Source: Aliikangiella sp965214955 (GTDB taxonomy: Bacteria; Pseudomonadota; Gammaproteobacteria; Enterobacterales; Kangiellaceae). From it: a DNA stretch of 64,000 nucleotides. The translations under genes and the position numbers were made by a program. The stretch's first letter is position 1, and each line of letters opens with the position of its first letter. This document shows positions 17,403 to 26,110 of this stretch, piece after piece. The notes under the pieces were generated by a model that did no database searches, was not told the DNA's origin, and worked only from the letters and a program-made list of their open reading frames with translations. The stretch is from contig CBDCCU010000009.1 of the NCBI GenBank assembly GCA_965214955.1, positions 1,178,001 through 1,242,000 of the forward strand, written 5' to 3'.

Positions 17403-17801
17403 ATGAAAAGTTTGAAATTAATTTTTATGTTATTAGCCTTATGCGCATTAACGGCATGTTCTAGTTTTCAAATAAGATCTAATCATCATGACACTAAAGC
17501 TGAAAAGCATGAAGTTGCTACCTTAATGGATTATGAAATAGACGATGGTTTTATTAAAATTAGTACTATTGGTCATGGTTGCACTTTTGTAAATAGCTTT
17601 AAAGTAGAGCTTGTTAATAAAGACGATAACTCAATCAGAGTAATTAACACTCAACCCGATAACTGCGAAATGGGCAACCATAATTTGTTACTTCAGTATT
17701 CAATTACCCATTTAGATATTGATTTAGAAAAGTCGATTAAGGTTGATAACATCATTAGTAACCGCTATACATCAAACAATGTTACAACTGCACCAAAGTA
17801 G
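17403..17801 (+). CDS. Small predicted lipoprotein, unknown function
   Basis: 132 residues with no family recognised. The N-terminus MKSLKLIFMLLALCALTACSS is a clear lipoprotein signal with lipobox LTAC, preceded by TTAGGGA. The mature part is mixed beta-like sequence with two Cys (in HGCTFVNSF and PDNCEMGNH) that could form one disulfide. An in-frame ATG 33 codons upstream gives no sensible signal peptide and is rejected. It sits in the ispG-hisS gap and may be a lineage-specific insertion. Confidence 0.75.
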   Translation: MKSLKLIFMLLALCALTACSSFQIRSNHHDTKAEKHEVATLMDYEIDDGFIKISTIGHGCTFVNSFKVELVNKDDNSIRVINTQPDNCEMGNHNLLLQYSITHLDIDLEKSIKVDNIISNRYTSNNVTTAPK

Positions 17802-18017
17802 TTTGTTTTAACTGCTTTATTGTTTCTTACATCCGCTCTTCTTTTTAGGCCGCCTTACCTTTTGGCGAGCACAGCTACAAATAAGCACTTTAAAGGAGAA
17901 CGGCAATAGAGCGGATATATCGACCAAATAGATTGTTCTATTTACTTTATTCGTGAATATTCATCAATTAATATCAAAAACCATCTATTGAGGACTGTTT
18001 ATCAGCTTAAATTGGGC

Positions 18018-18023
18018 TATAAT
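18018..18023 (+). promoter_or_regulatory. Probable -10 box for hisS
   Basis: A perfect TATAAT lies 37 bases before the hisS start, followed by the GC-rich TGCGCG. There is no convincing -35 at 17 bases. The 258-base gap before hisS makes a local promoter likely. Confidence 0.5.
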
Positions 18024-18059
18024 TGCGCGTTTATTTTTCTGTGATGTGAGAATTTAAAG

Positions 18060-19346
18060 TTGGCTAAGTCTATTCAAGCGGTAAAAGGGATGAATGATTG
18101 TCTTCCTGATAAATCCCCAGCTTGGCAATATTTAGAAAATTGTTTGCGAGAAATTGTTGCCAGTTATGGCTACTCGGAAATTCGCACGCCTATTGCTGAA
18201 TATACACCACTTTTTTCTCGCTCTATTGGTGAAGTAACCGATATTGTCGAAAAAGAAATGTATACCTTTGTTGATAAAGGCGACGAAAGCTTAACTTTAC
18301 GTCCTGAAGGCACTGCGGCCTGTGTGAGAGCGGGTATTGAGCATGGGCTACTTTATAATCAGCAACAACGCTTATGGTATATGGGGCCTATGTTTAGGCG
18401 CGAGCGTCCGCAAAAAGGGCGGTATCGACAATTCCATCAATTTGGCGCAGAAACTTTTGGCTTTAATGGTTCAGACATTGATGCTGAGCTGATTGCTCTT
18501 TCGGCAAGGCTTTGGCAAAAGTTGGGGTTTGCCAATTCGGTAGAGCTACAAATTAACTCTTTAGGTAGTAATGAGGCTCGCGAAGCTTATAAACAAATTT
18601 TGGTTGATTATTTCGTTGAGCACAAAGAGCAGCTTGATGAAGACAGCTTAAGGCGCCTTAACAAAAACCCGTTACGTATTTTAGATAGCAAAAATTCTAA
18701 AATGGCAGCACTAATTAATGCTGCACCAAAGCTAGATGAGCATTTAGATGAAGAGTCTAAGCAGCATTTTGAGTCACTTAAGCAAAAGCTTGACGTTTTA
18801 GGAATTGAATATCGGGTAAATCCTACTTTAGTTCGTGGGTTAGACTACTACAACCGTACGGTTTTTGAATGGGTAACCAATAGCTTAGGTGCTCAAGGGA
18901 CAATTTGTGCTGGTGGTCGTTACGATGGTTTAGTGGCGCAGCTTGGTGGTCAACCAACGACTGCTTGTGGTTTTGCAATGGGATTAGAGCGTATTATTTT
19001 AATGCTTGAGTCGCAAAGTGACTTTCAAACTAAACTTTCCCCTAGTGTTGATGTCTACTTGTGCATGCTTGGTCAAGAGGCTGAAAATGCAGGTTTATTA
19101 CTTGCCGAAAAGTTAAGATCGCAGTTTCCAAATATAAAGCTTCAAAATCACTGTGGTGGTGGAAACTTTAAAAAGCAGCTTAAAAAAGCCGATAAATCAA
19201 ATGCAAAAGTTGCTTTAATTTTAGGTGAAAACGAAGTGCAAGAAGGCACAATTGGCATTAAGTATTTAAGAGAAAACAAGCCGCAACAAACCATAGACCA
19301 AGCGGTATTGTTAACAGAATTAGACAGTATTTTGGGAAAAGCTTAA
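18060..19346 (+). CDS. hisS: Histidyl-tRNA synthetase
   Basis: Class II aminoacyl-tRNA synthetase of 428 residues. Motif 2 is FRRERPQKGRYRQFHQFGAE, the histidine loops are LVRGLDYYNRTVFEW and AGGRYDGL, and motif 3 is FAMGLERI. A C-terminal anticodon-binding domain covers about residues 335-425. The start is TTG at 18060 (family start AKSIQAVKGMND), preceded by GATGTGAG; no ATG fits. Confidence 0.97.
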   Translation: MAKSIQAVKGMNDCLPDKSPAWQYLENCLREIVASYGYSEIRTPIAEYTPLFSRSIGEVTDIVEKEMYTFVDKGDESLTLRPEGTAACVRAGIEHGLLYNQQQRLWYMGPMFRRERPQKGRYRQFHQFGAETFGFNGSDIDAELIALSARLWQKLGFANSVELQINSLGSNEAREAYKQILVDYFVEHKEQLDEDSLRRLNKNPLRILDSKNSKMAALINAAPKLDEHLDEESKQHFESLKQKLDVLGIEYRVNPTLVRGLDYYNRTVFEWVTNSLGAQGTICAGGRYDGLVAQLGGQPTTACGFAMGLERIILMLESQSDFQTKLSPSVDVYLCMLGQEAENAGLLLAEKLRSQFPNIKLQNHCGGGNFKKQLKKADKSNAKVALILGENEVQEGTIGIKYLRENKPQQTIDQAVLLTELDSILGKA

Positions 19347-19403
19347 CTAATTATTTTAGTGAGCAATAAACAAATTAAAAGATTGAATATTTAGGAGTAC
19401 AAA

Positions 19404-20066
19404 GTGAGTTACGATACAGAAGAACAACAAGTTGAGCGGCTAAAAGAATGGTGGAGCGAAAATGGCACACCCATTGTTGTAGGTGCTGTTTTAAGTATTG
19501 CTGGTTTTAGTGGTTGGAAATTTTGGAATGAGCAGCAAGTTGCTTATCAAAAGTCGGCGAGTGATGCTTATATTAAAGTAACCGATATTTTAAATACTGA
19601 AGAAAAAGCAGGTTTAAAAGAAAGTGCTCAAGCGGTAAAAAGCGAATATCCCGATTCTAGCTATGCAATTTTAGCAACACTACATTTGGCAAAGTTAGCT
19701 GTTGATGCCAATGACCTAGATAACGCCGCAGCAGAATTAACTTGGATTATTGATAACCACTCAAGTAGCGAGCTAGTTGGAATAGCACAAATCAGGTTAG
19801 CGCGTATTTTTGTTAGTCAAGACAAAGCTGCCGATGCACTTGCATTAGTTAATGTTGATGAAGCATCTGGTTATTATGCTTTAGCAAACTTAATTAAAGG
19901 TGACGCTTTGGTTATGATGAACAAACCAACTGAAGCGCTTTCTGCTTATAAGATTGCATCAGCGGATGTTAACTTTGTTGCGCGCAATCCTTCACTGCAA
20001 ATTAAAATTGATCAACTTACCCAAGAGCAACCACAAACCCCTGTAGCGGTTGAGGAAAAACAATAA
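19404..20066 (+). CDS. yfgM: YfgM family ancillary SecYEG translocon protein
   Basis: 220-residue inner-membrane protein with one helix (about residues 22-42, PIVVGAVLSIAGFSGWKFW) and a periplasmic TPR domain. In E. coli YfgM associates with PpiD at SecYEG. The start is GTG, with TAGGAG 8 bases upstream and the family N-terminus SYDTEEQQVERLKEWW. The stop overlaps the bamB start by one base in TAATG, the conserved arrangement. Confidence 0.92.
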   Translation: MSYDTEEQQVERLKEWWSENGTPIVVGAVLSIAGFSGWKFWNEQQVAYQKSASDAYIKVTDILNTEEKAGLKESAQAVKSEYPDSSYAILATLHLAKLAVDANDLDNAAAELTWIIDNHSSSELVGIAQIRLARIFVSQDKAADALALVNVDEASGYYALANLIKGDALVMMNKPTEALSAYKIASADVNFVARNPSLQIKIDQLTQEQPQTPVAVEEKQ

Positions 20067-21202
20067 TGAACTGGCGATTAATTGCGGCGGCACTTACCGT
20101 TATTATCGTTTCGGCCTGTAGTGATGAGGTTGATATCTATGAGCCTGATCCTTTGGTTGATGTTGAAAACCAGTTTGAAACTGAAACGCTTTGGTCAGTA
20201 GATATTGGTGATGGCGTTACCGATGTAACCACAAGGCTAGCACCCGTTTATGCACAGCAGAAAATCTATGTTGCTGACAATTCAGGTGTTGTTGCGGCGG
20301 TTGATCCTAAAGATGGAAAAATTATTTGGAAAGTGGAGCTTGAAACTGCAATTGGTGGTGGGCCATCGGTATCAAATAACATTTTAGTTGTGGGTACCCA
20401 ACAAGGTGAAATTATTGCTCTTGATGCAACCAATGGCGAAATTAAGTGGCGTTCACCAATATCAAGTGAAGTTATTTCTAGCCCTGCGGTGGGTGAAGGT
20501 TTTGTCGTCGCGACTACCGTTGATGGAAAAATTACCGCTTTCGATTGGCAAACTGGTGAGCAAAAGTGGTTTTATGACCAATCTATACCTGCATTAACTT
20601 TGCGCGGTAATTCTTCTCCTATTATTGCCGGTGGTGGCGCTATTTCGGGATTTTCAAATGGCAAGCTTGCCGTATTTATTTTGACAACAGGCCAAGTGGC
20701 TTGGGAAAAAACCATTACAGCAGCTAGCGGTAGAACCGAAATTCAAAAACTAGTGGATGTTGACGTAAGACCACAAATGGCAGGTACTAACATTTATGTT
20801 GCCTCTTATAATGGCAACATGGTGAGCTTAGATGCCCGCAGTGGAGAAATTCAATGGCAACGAGAATTATCAACGCATCAAGAATTGAGTATTTCTGAGC
20901 TATTATTATTAGTAACGCATGAAAATAGTTATGTGTCTGCTGTTGATCGCTCTAATGGCATTATTTTGTGGACACAAAAATCATTGCATCGTCGCCGCTT
21001 ATCGGCACCCGCTTCTATGGAAGATAAGCTTGCAGTTACTGATTTTGAAGGTTATTTACACTGGTTATCGCGTAAAGATGGTGCGGTATTAAGTCGTGAA
21101 CATATTGATTCAGATGGGATCAGTGCTGCTCCTTTAGTTATTGATGATAAACTTATTTTATTAGGCAATAGCGGAACTTTATTTGCGGTTAAGCCAGAAT
21201 AA
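20066..21202 (+). CDS. bamB: Outer membrane assembly lipoprotein BamB
   Basis: Lipoprotein of the BAM complex that inserts beta-barrel proteins. The signal ends in VSAC (lipid Cys19), and the rest of the 378 residues is an eight-bladed propeller with repeated PQQ-like blades (AVDPKDGKIIWKVEL, ALDATNGEIKWRSP, AFDWQTGEQKWFY, SLDARSGEIQWQREL). It lies between yfgM and der as in most gammaproteobacteria. Confidence 0.96.
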   Translation: MNWRLIAAALTVIIVSACSDEVDIYEPDPLVDVENQFETETLWSVDIGDGVTDVTTRLAPVYAQQKIYVADNSGVVAAVDPKDGKIIWKVELETAIGGGPSVSNNILVVGTQQGEIIALDATNGEIKWRSPISSEVISSPAVGEGFVVATTVDGKITAFDWQTGEQKWFYDQSIPALTLRGNSSPIIAGGGAISGFSNGKLAVFILTTGQVAWEKTITAASGRTEIQKLVDVDVRPQMAGTNIYVASYNGNMVSLDARSGEIQWQRELSTHQELSISELLLLVTHENSYVSAVDRSNGIILWTQKSLHRRRLSAPASMEDKLAVTDFEGYLHWLSRKDGAVLSREHIDSDGISAAPLVIDDKLILLGNSGTLFAVKPE

Positions 21203-21231
21203 GATTTTTTTAATTTGTAGGTTTTAAATTA

Positions 21232-22689
21232 ATGCTACCAGTTATTGCACTTGTTGGACGCCCTAATGTGGGTAAGTCTACGCTGTTTAATCGCTTCACT
21301 CGTAGTCGCGATGCATTGGTAGCTGATCTACCAGGACTCACCCGCGACCGCCAATATGGTCATGCCCAATTGATGAATAACCCTTTTATCATTATTGATA
21401 CAGGGGGAATTACTGGCGGTGAAATTGGGGTTGATGGGCTAATGGCGGATCAATCAATGCAGGCGGTACAAGAAGCCGATATTGTATTATTTATTGTTAA
21501 CGCCCGTGAAGGATTAACGGGTGTAGATGAAGCGATAGCTCAACAGTTACGTGCCGAAAACAAGCCAATAAACCTAGTGGTTAATAAAGTTGATAGCTTG
21601 GATCACAACACGGTTTTAAGTGAGTTTTATGCCCTTGGTTTTGAGTCGGTTTCAGCAATAGCGGCGGCTCATGGCAGAGGGGTTTCTCGATTAATTGAAG
21701 ATGTTATTCTGCCTCAAGCCAAGTTAAAGCCAGCTGAAAAAAATGTACCTGTTATTGATGAAGAAACCGGTGAAATTGTTGGTGAGCCAGAAGAAAGCAA
21801 AGATAATCTAGGGCCTAAATTAGCCATAATTGGACGTCCCAATGTTGGTAAGTCAACACTGGTTAATCGTATGCTTGGTGAAGATAGGGTCGTGGTTTAC
21901 GATATGCCAGGCACAACGCGTGATTCTATCTATATTGAAATGGAAAGGCGTGAGAAAAAATATACCCTTATTGATACTGCGGGAGTAAGAAAGCGCGGTA
22001 GAGTACATGAGGCAGTAGAAAAGTTTTCGGTGTTAAAAACCCTGCAAGCCATTAATGATGCCAATGTAGTCATTATGATCTTTGATGCCAGAGAAGGCAT
22101 TACCGAGCAAGATCTTAACCTTTTAGGTTTTGCGCTTGATGCAGGGCGCTCCATTGTTTTAGGGGTTAACAAATGGGATAACCTACCCGAAGATAAACGT
22201 ATTGATGTAAAAGAAGCCATTGGCAGACGTTTACATTTTGCTGATTTTGCCAGATTACATTTTATTTCGGCATTACATGGCACTAATGTAGGACATTTAT
22301 GGCAAGCGGTTGATGAAGCTTATGCAAGCGCACGAGTGAAAATGACATCGTCAAAATTAACCCGTGTGCTAGAAATGGCGGTTACTAAACACCAACCACC
22401 TGCGGGCGGGCGTTTTAAAATTAAGCTTCGATATGCTCATCCTGGTGGTCATAATCCTCCAAGAATTGTTATTCATGGAAATCAAACCTCGGCACTGCCT
22501 AAGTCTTATGTTCGCTATTTAGAAAAAGCGTTTAGAGAATCGCTTAAAGTTGTGGGTACACCGATTAAGTTTGAGCTAAAAGAAAGTGTTAACCCATTTG
22601 CTAATCGCAAGAAAAAAGTAACCGACGAACTGAAAGAGCAAGCCCGTCGTAATAAAAAACGTTATAAAAAGTTTTCTAAGAAAAAGTAA
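21232..22689 (+). CDS. der: Ribosome-assembly GTPase Der (EngA)
   Basis: Double-GTPase required for 50S subunit maturation, 485 residues. Two G domains have P-loops GRPNVGKST (about residues 8 and 202), two NKVD/NKWD base-recognition motifs and DTGG/DTAG switch elements. A C-terminal KH-like domain (about 375-465) carries the HPGGHNPPRIVIHGN segment. The Lys/Arg-rich tail likely contacts rRNA. It ends the conserved block; the next gene begins an unrelated glycan cluster. Confidence 0.97.
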   Translation: MLPVIALVGRPNVGKSTLFNRFTRSRDALVADLPGLTRDRQYGHAQLMNNPFIIIDTGGITGGEIGVDGLMADQSMQAVQEADIVLFIVNAREGLTGVDEAIAQQLRAENKPINLVVNKVDSLDHNTVLSEFYALGFESVSAIAAAHGRGVSRLIEDVILPQAKLKPAEKNVPVIDEETGEIVGEPEESKDNLGPKLAIIGRPNVGKSTLVNRMLGEDRVVVYDMPGTTRDSIYIEMERREKKYTLIDTAGVRKRGRVHEAVEKFSVLKTLQAINDANVVIMIFDAREGITEQDLNLLGFALDAGRSIVLGVNKWDNLPEDKRIDVKEAIGRRLHFADFARLHFISALHGTNVGHLWQAVDEAYASARVKMTSSKLTRVLEMAVTKHQPPAGGRFKIKLRYAHPGGHNPPRIVIHGNQTSALPKSYVRYLEKAFRESLKVVGTPIKFELKESVNPFANRKKKVTDELKEQARRNKKRYKKFSKKK

Positions 22690-22780
22690 GCATTTTAACT
22701 GATTGAATTATTCTTGAGCTTGCAAAGGTACAATATTAAACTTTAATGTAAACGCTTGTTTGCTAATAGGGACTGCTAAA

Positions 22781-23647
22781 GTGAAAGTGACATTAAAACT
22801 ACTGAGGCCTCATCAGTACGTTAAAAACCTATTTATCTTTCTGCCAGTATTTTTCGCAGGGTTAATTCAAAATGCTGAATTACTGCTCAATGCATTAGGT
22901 GCCTTTGTGGCTTTTTCTGCGGCGGCTAGTGCTATTTATATTCTTAATGATTACCAAGATATTGAAGAAGATCGACTTCACCCGCGCAAAAAATATCGTC
23001 CTTTAGCTTCTGGCGCTATTTCTAAAACCAAGGCAAAAGTTATTTTTGTTTTGTTATTGGCTTTTTGTTTAGGAGTCATGGCTACAATTTCAATGAACGC
23101 TTTTTATGTGCTTTGCGGCTATGTGGGGCTTAATATTGCCTATAGCTTAAAGTTAAAGCATGTTGCCATTATGGATATTTCAATTATTGCTACAGGATTT
23201 GTGCTGAGGTTATTTGTTGGTGCCCACGCTACTGGCGTACCGCTGTCTATGTGGATAGTGATGATGACTTTTTTATTAGCACTGTTTTTAGCTTTAGCAA
23301 AGCGCCGCGATGATGTGTTAATTTTTATGGATACAGGCAAAAAAATGCGTAGCGTAATTGAAGGTTACAATTTGCAAATGATTGATGGCGCAATGATGAT
23401 TATGTCTTCGGTAGTGATTGTGACCTATATTTTATACACCACATCAAAAGAAGTGGTTGAAAGATTAAACTCGCAATATTTATATATTACCTCTTTGTTT
23501 GTGATTTTAGGCATTATGCGTTATTTGCAAATTGCTTTTGTAGAAAAAAACTCTGGCTCACCTACTAAAGTATTATTAAAAGATCGCTTTGTGCAGTTGG
23601 TTGTTATTGGCTGGATGTTCTCTTTTGTGTGGATTTTGTATTTATGA
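22781..23647 (+). CDS. UbiA-family polyprenyl-phosphate phosphoribosyltransferase (DPPR synthase-like)
   Basis: About 288 residues with some eight membrane helices. The first Asp-rich motif, NDYQDIEEDRLHPRKKYRP, fits the subgroup using PRPP and polyprenyl phosphate (Rv3806c/NoeC-like) rather than quinone-forming UbiA. Predicted product is polyprenyl-phosphoryl-5-phosphoribose. GTG 22781 is chosen (AGGG upstream; MKVTLKLLRPHQYVKN is the usual start); a TTG at 22760 would add seven residues. It heads a six-gene cluster and overlaps the next gene by four bases (ATGA). Confidence 0.88.
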   Translation: MKVTLKLLRPHQYVKNLFIFLPVFFAGLIQNAELLLNALGAFVAFSAAASAIYILNDYQDIEEDRLHPRKKYRPLASGAISKTKAKVIFVLLLAFCLGVMATISMNAFYVLCGYVGLNIAYSLKLKHVAIMDISIIATGFVLRLFVGAHATGVPLSMWIVMMTFLLALFLALAKRRDDVLIFMDTGKKMRSVIEGYNLQMIDGAMMIMSSVVIVTYILYTTSKEVVERLNSQYLYITSLFVILGIMRYLQIAFVEKNSGSPTKVLLKDRFVQLVVIGWMFSFVWILYL

Positions 23648-24042
23648 TCGCCATTAAATACACCGTATTTGCCGTTATTGCCACACTGATCAATTTATTA
23701 TTTCAATTTTTTAGTTTTAGTCTTTATCAAGGTACGGCAGATCTTTATGTAGCAATGTTTTTTGGCACAATTGCAGGGCTTATTGCCAAGTATGTTTTGG
23801 ATAAAAAATATATTTTTTTTCATCAGCCACAAAGTAAGTCACAAGATTTAAAAAAATTTCTTGCTTATTCTTTTACTGGCGTATTTACTACCATTATCTT
23901 TTGGGGAACCGAAATTGCTTTTGATGTAATTTTTGAACATCCAGCGGCTAAATACATCGGCGCCATTATCGGTTTATCAATTGGCTATGTGTCTAAATAT
24001 TTACTCGATAAAAACTATGTATTTACGGAATCGGCACGATGA
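23644..24042 (+). CDS. GtrA family membrane protein
   Basis: 132 residues with four predicted membrane helices and the paired motif Y-(V/L)LDK(K/N)YIF/YVF at the ends of helices 2 and 4 (KYVLDKKYIFF and KYLLDKNYVFT). GtrA proteins are proposed to flip or present polyprenyl-linked sugars. It begins at ATG 23644, overlapping the UbiA stop in ATGA, and itself overlaps the next gene by four bases. In this setting it may move polyprenyl-phosphoryl-arabinose across the membrane. Confidence 0.85.
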   Translation: MIAIKYTVFAVIATLINLLFQFFSFSLYQGTADLYVAMFFGTIAGLIAKYVLDKKYIFFHQPQSKSQDLKKFLAYSFTGVFTTIIFWGTEIAFDVIFEHPAAKYIGAIIGLSIGYVSKYLLDKNYVFTESAR

Positions 24043-25337
24043 ATCTTTCTGGCTGGGGTAATTTTCCAAAAACACAAGCAAATGTTTATGCTTTACGAAG
24101 TGAAAACTCACTGAGCGATTTAAATTTAAAAGGTAAACACTATATCGCCAGAGGCAACGGACGTAGCTATGGTGATAGTGCTTTAAGTGACAATGTAGTT
24201 TCGCTTTTGCCGCAAAATTACTTTATTGGTTTTAATGAAAATAAAGGCATTTTAACCGCGCAAGCAGGGGTAATGCTCAGTGAAATTATCGAAGCTTTTC
24301 TACCAAGAGGTTGGTTTTTAAAAGTAACACCAGGAACAAAATTAATTACTTTAGGCGGAGCCATTGCCAGTGATGTGCATGGCAAAAATCATCATATTGA
24401 AGGCTGTTTTAGTGAATGTGTTGTGGCTTTTGAATTAATGCTACCCAGTGGTGATAAAGTTTATTGCTCTCGGGAGAAAAACGCTGAACTATTTAAAGCC
24501 ACTTGCGGCGGAATGGGTTTAACGGGGATCATTTTAACGGCTGAAATAGCCCTTAAAAAAGTAAACTCTAGCCAAATTAATCAAACCACGATTAAAACTG
24601 CTAATTTACAAGAAACCTTTGAAGCCTTTGAAGAACATAAAAACGCGAGCTACTCGGTGGCTTGGATTGATTGTTTAGCAAAACAAAAATCTTTAGGGCG
24701 TTGTCTTTTAACGGTAGGTGAATTTGCTGAAGATAAGGTTTTTGATTATCAGGCTAAAACTAAAATTGACGTACCTATTAATTTTCCCAGTTTTGCGCTT
24801 AATCAATTAAGCGTGGGTGTATTTAATCAATTATATTATGCAAAAACAACTCAAGCTATTTCACATCAAAAGGTTACGGTTGATAGCTTTTTTTATCCGT
24901 TAGATGCGATTGGGCACTGGAACAAAATTTATGGCAAAAAAGGCTTTATTCAGTATCAATTTATTCTGCCACTTGAAACAAGCTATAAAGGTTTAAAAGC
25001 CATATTAAATAAAATTGCCGATTCAAAAATGGGATCTTTTCTTGCTGTTTTAAAACTGTATGGCAAGCAAAATGATAATTACCTTTCTTTTCCCATGGAA
25101 GGATATAGTTTGGCATTAGACTTTAAAATTCAGCCAGGATTAATGACTTTACTTAATAGGCTTGACCAAGTTGTTGAATCTTTGGGGGGAAGAATTTATT
25201 TAGCCAAAGATGCCAGAATGAGTCAGTCGATGTTTGAGTCGGGTTATCACAAACTGAATGAATTTAAAACTTTAAGAAATGATTATCAATTAAGCGGCAA
25301 GTTGCAGTCATTACAGTCGCAAAGACTAGGAATTTAA
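24039..25337 (+). CDS. FAD-linked oxidoreductase, DprE1-like
   Basis: 432 residues with an N-terminal FAD-binding (PCMH/BBE type) domain: RGNGRSYGDSAL, LGGAIASDVHGKNHH and GGMGLTGIIL bind the flavin. A C-terminal substrate domain follows. DprE1 oxidises the 2-hydroxyl of polyprenyl-phosphoryl-ribose to a keto intermediate. The HGKNHH stretch matches that subgroup. Four-base overlap with gtrA and three-base gap to the reductase gene show a tight operon. Assignment rests on motifs plus context. Confidence 0.87.
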   Translation: MNLSGWGNFPKTQANVYALRSENSLSDLNLKGKHYIARGNGRSYGDSALSDNVVSLLPQNYFIGFNENKGILTAQAGVMLSEIIEAFLPRGWFLKVTPGTKLITLGGAIASDVHGKNHHIEGCFSECVVAFELMLPSGDKVYCSREKNAELFKATCGGMGLTGIILTAEIALKKVNSSQINQTTIKTANLQETFEAFEEHKNASYSVAWIDCLAKQKSLGRCLLTVGEFAEDKVFDYQAKTKIDVPINFPSFALNQLSVGVFNQLYYAKTTQAISHQKVTVDSFFYPLDAIGHWNKIYGKKGFIQYQFILPLETSYKGLKAILNKIADSKMGSFLAVLKLYGKQNDNYLSFPMEGYSLALDFKIQPGLMTLLNRLDQVVESLGGRIYLAKDARMSQSMFESGYHKLNEFKTLRNDYQLSGKLQSLQSQRLGI

Positions 25338-25340
25338 ACG

Positions 25341-26072
25341 ATGAAAAACCTTCTCATATTAGGCGCTAAAAGCGAAATGGCTGTGGCTATTGCCAGAGAG
25401 TACGCCAAAAATGGATATAATTTAACTTTGGCGGGCAGAAATAGTAGCGAACTAAAATCTTTAGCTAACGATATTACCACGCGTTGTCAAAAAGTAGTGG
25501 ATTGTGTCGAGCTAGATATTTTAGCTACCGATACTCACCAAGCCATTTATGAAGGATTGGCACAAAAGCCAGACGGTGTGATTTGCGCTATAGGCTATAT
25601 GGGCGAGCAAAAACAAAACGAAAAAGACTTTGCTGAATGTGAGCAAGTGATCAATGCTAATTTTACTGGAATTGTAAGCTTTTTAAATATTGTTGCTAAC
25701 GATTATGAAGAGCAGCAACGCGGATTTATTGTGGCAATAAGCTCGGTAGCTGGTGATAGAGGCCGAAAGGCTAATTATATTTATGGCGCAGCCAAAGCGG
25801 GATTAACGGCCTATTTGTCGGGCTTAAGAAACCGCCTTGCTGAATTTGAAGTGCCAGTGTTAACCGTTAAACCAGGCTTTGTAGCAACAAGAATGACTGA
25901 AGGAATGGATCTGCCCGAAAAACTAACCGCACAGCCTAGTGAGGTTGCTAAATCGGTTTATAACGCGCAACAAAAAGGTAAAGATGTTATCTACTGTAAA
26001 TGGATTTGGCGCTATATTATGTTTGTGATTAAAAATATTCCTGAGTTTATTTTTAAGAAGTTATCAATTTAG
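25341..26072 (+). CDS. Short-chain dehydrogenase, DprE2-like
   Basis: 243-residue SDR. The N-terminal nucleotide site is GAKSEMAVAIA (in place of the classic TGXXXGXG, as in DprE2 relatives), followed by the catalytic Ser in ISSVAG and YGAAKAG with Tyr and Lys. A C-terminal hydrophobic stretch (IWRYIMFVIKNIPEFIF) may hold it at the membrane, as in DprE2. It would reduce the keto intermediate from DprE1 to polyprenyl-phosphoryl-arabinose. Confidence 0.87.
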   Translation: MKNLLILGAKSEMAVAIAREYAKNGYNLTLAGRNSSELKSLANDITTRCQKVVDCVELDILATDTHQAIYEGLAQKPDGVICAIGYMGEQKQNEKDFAECEQVINANFTGIVSFLNIVANDYEEQQRGFIVAISSVAGDRGRKANYIYGAAKAGLTAYLSGLRNRLAEFEVPVLTVKPGFVATRMTEGMDLPEKLTAQPSEVAKSVYNAQQKGKDVIYCKWIWRYIMFVIKNIPEFIFKKLSI

Positions 26073-26110
26073 AGAGCTAACTTAATAGTGGTTAATTTAG
26101 GAAAAGTTCA

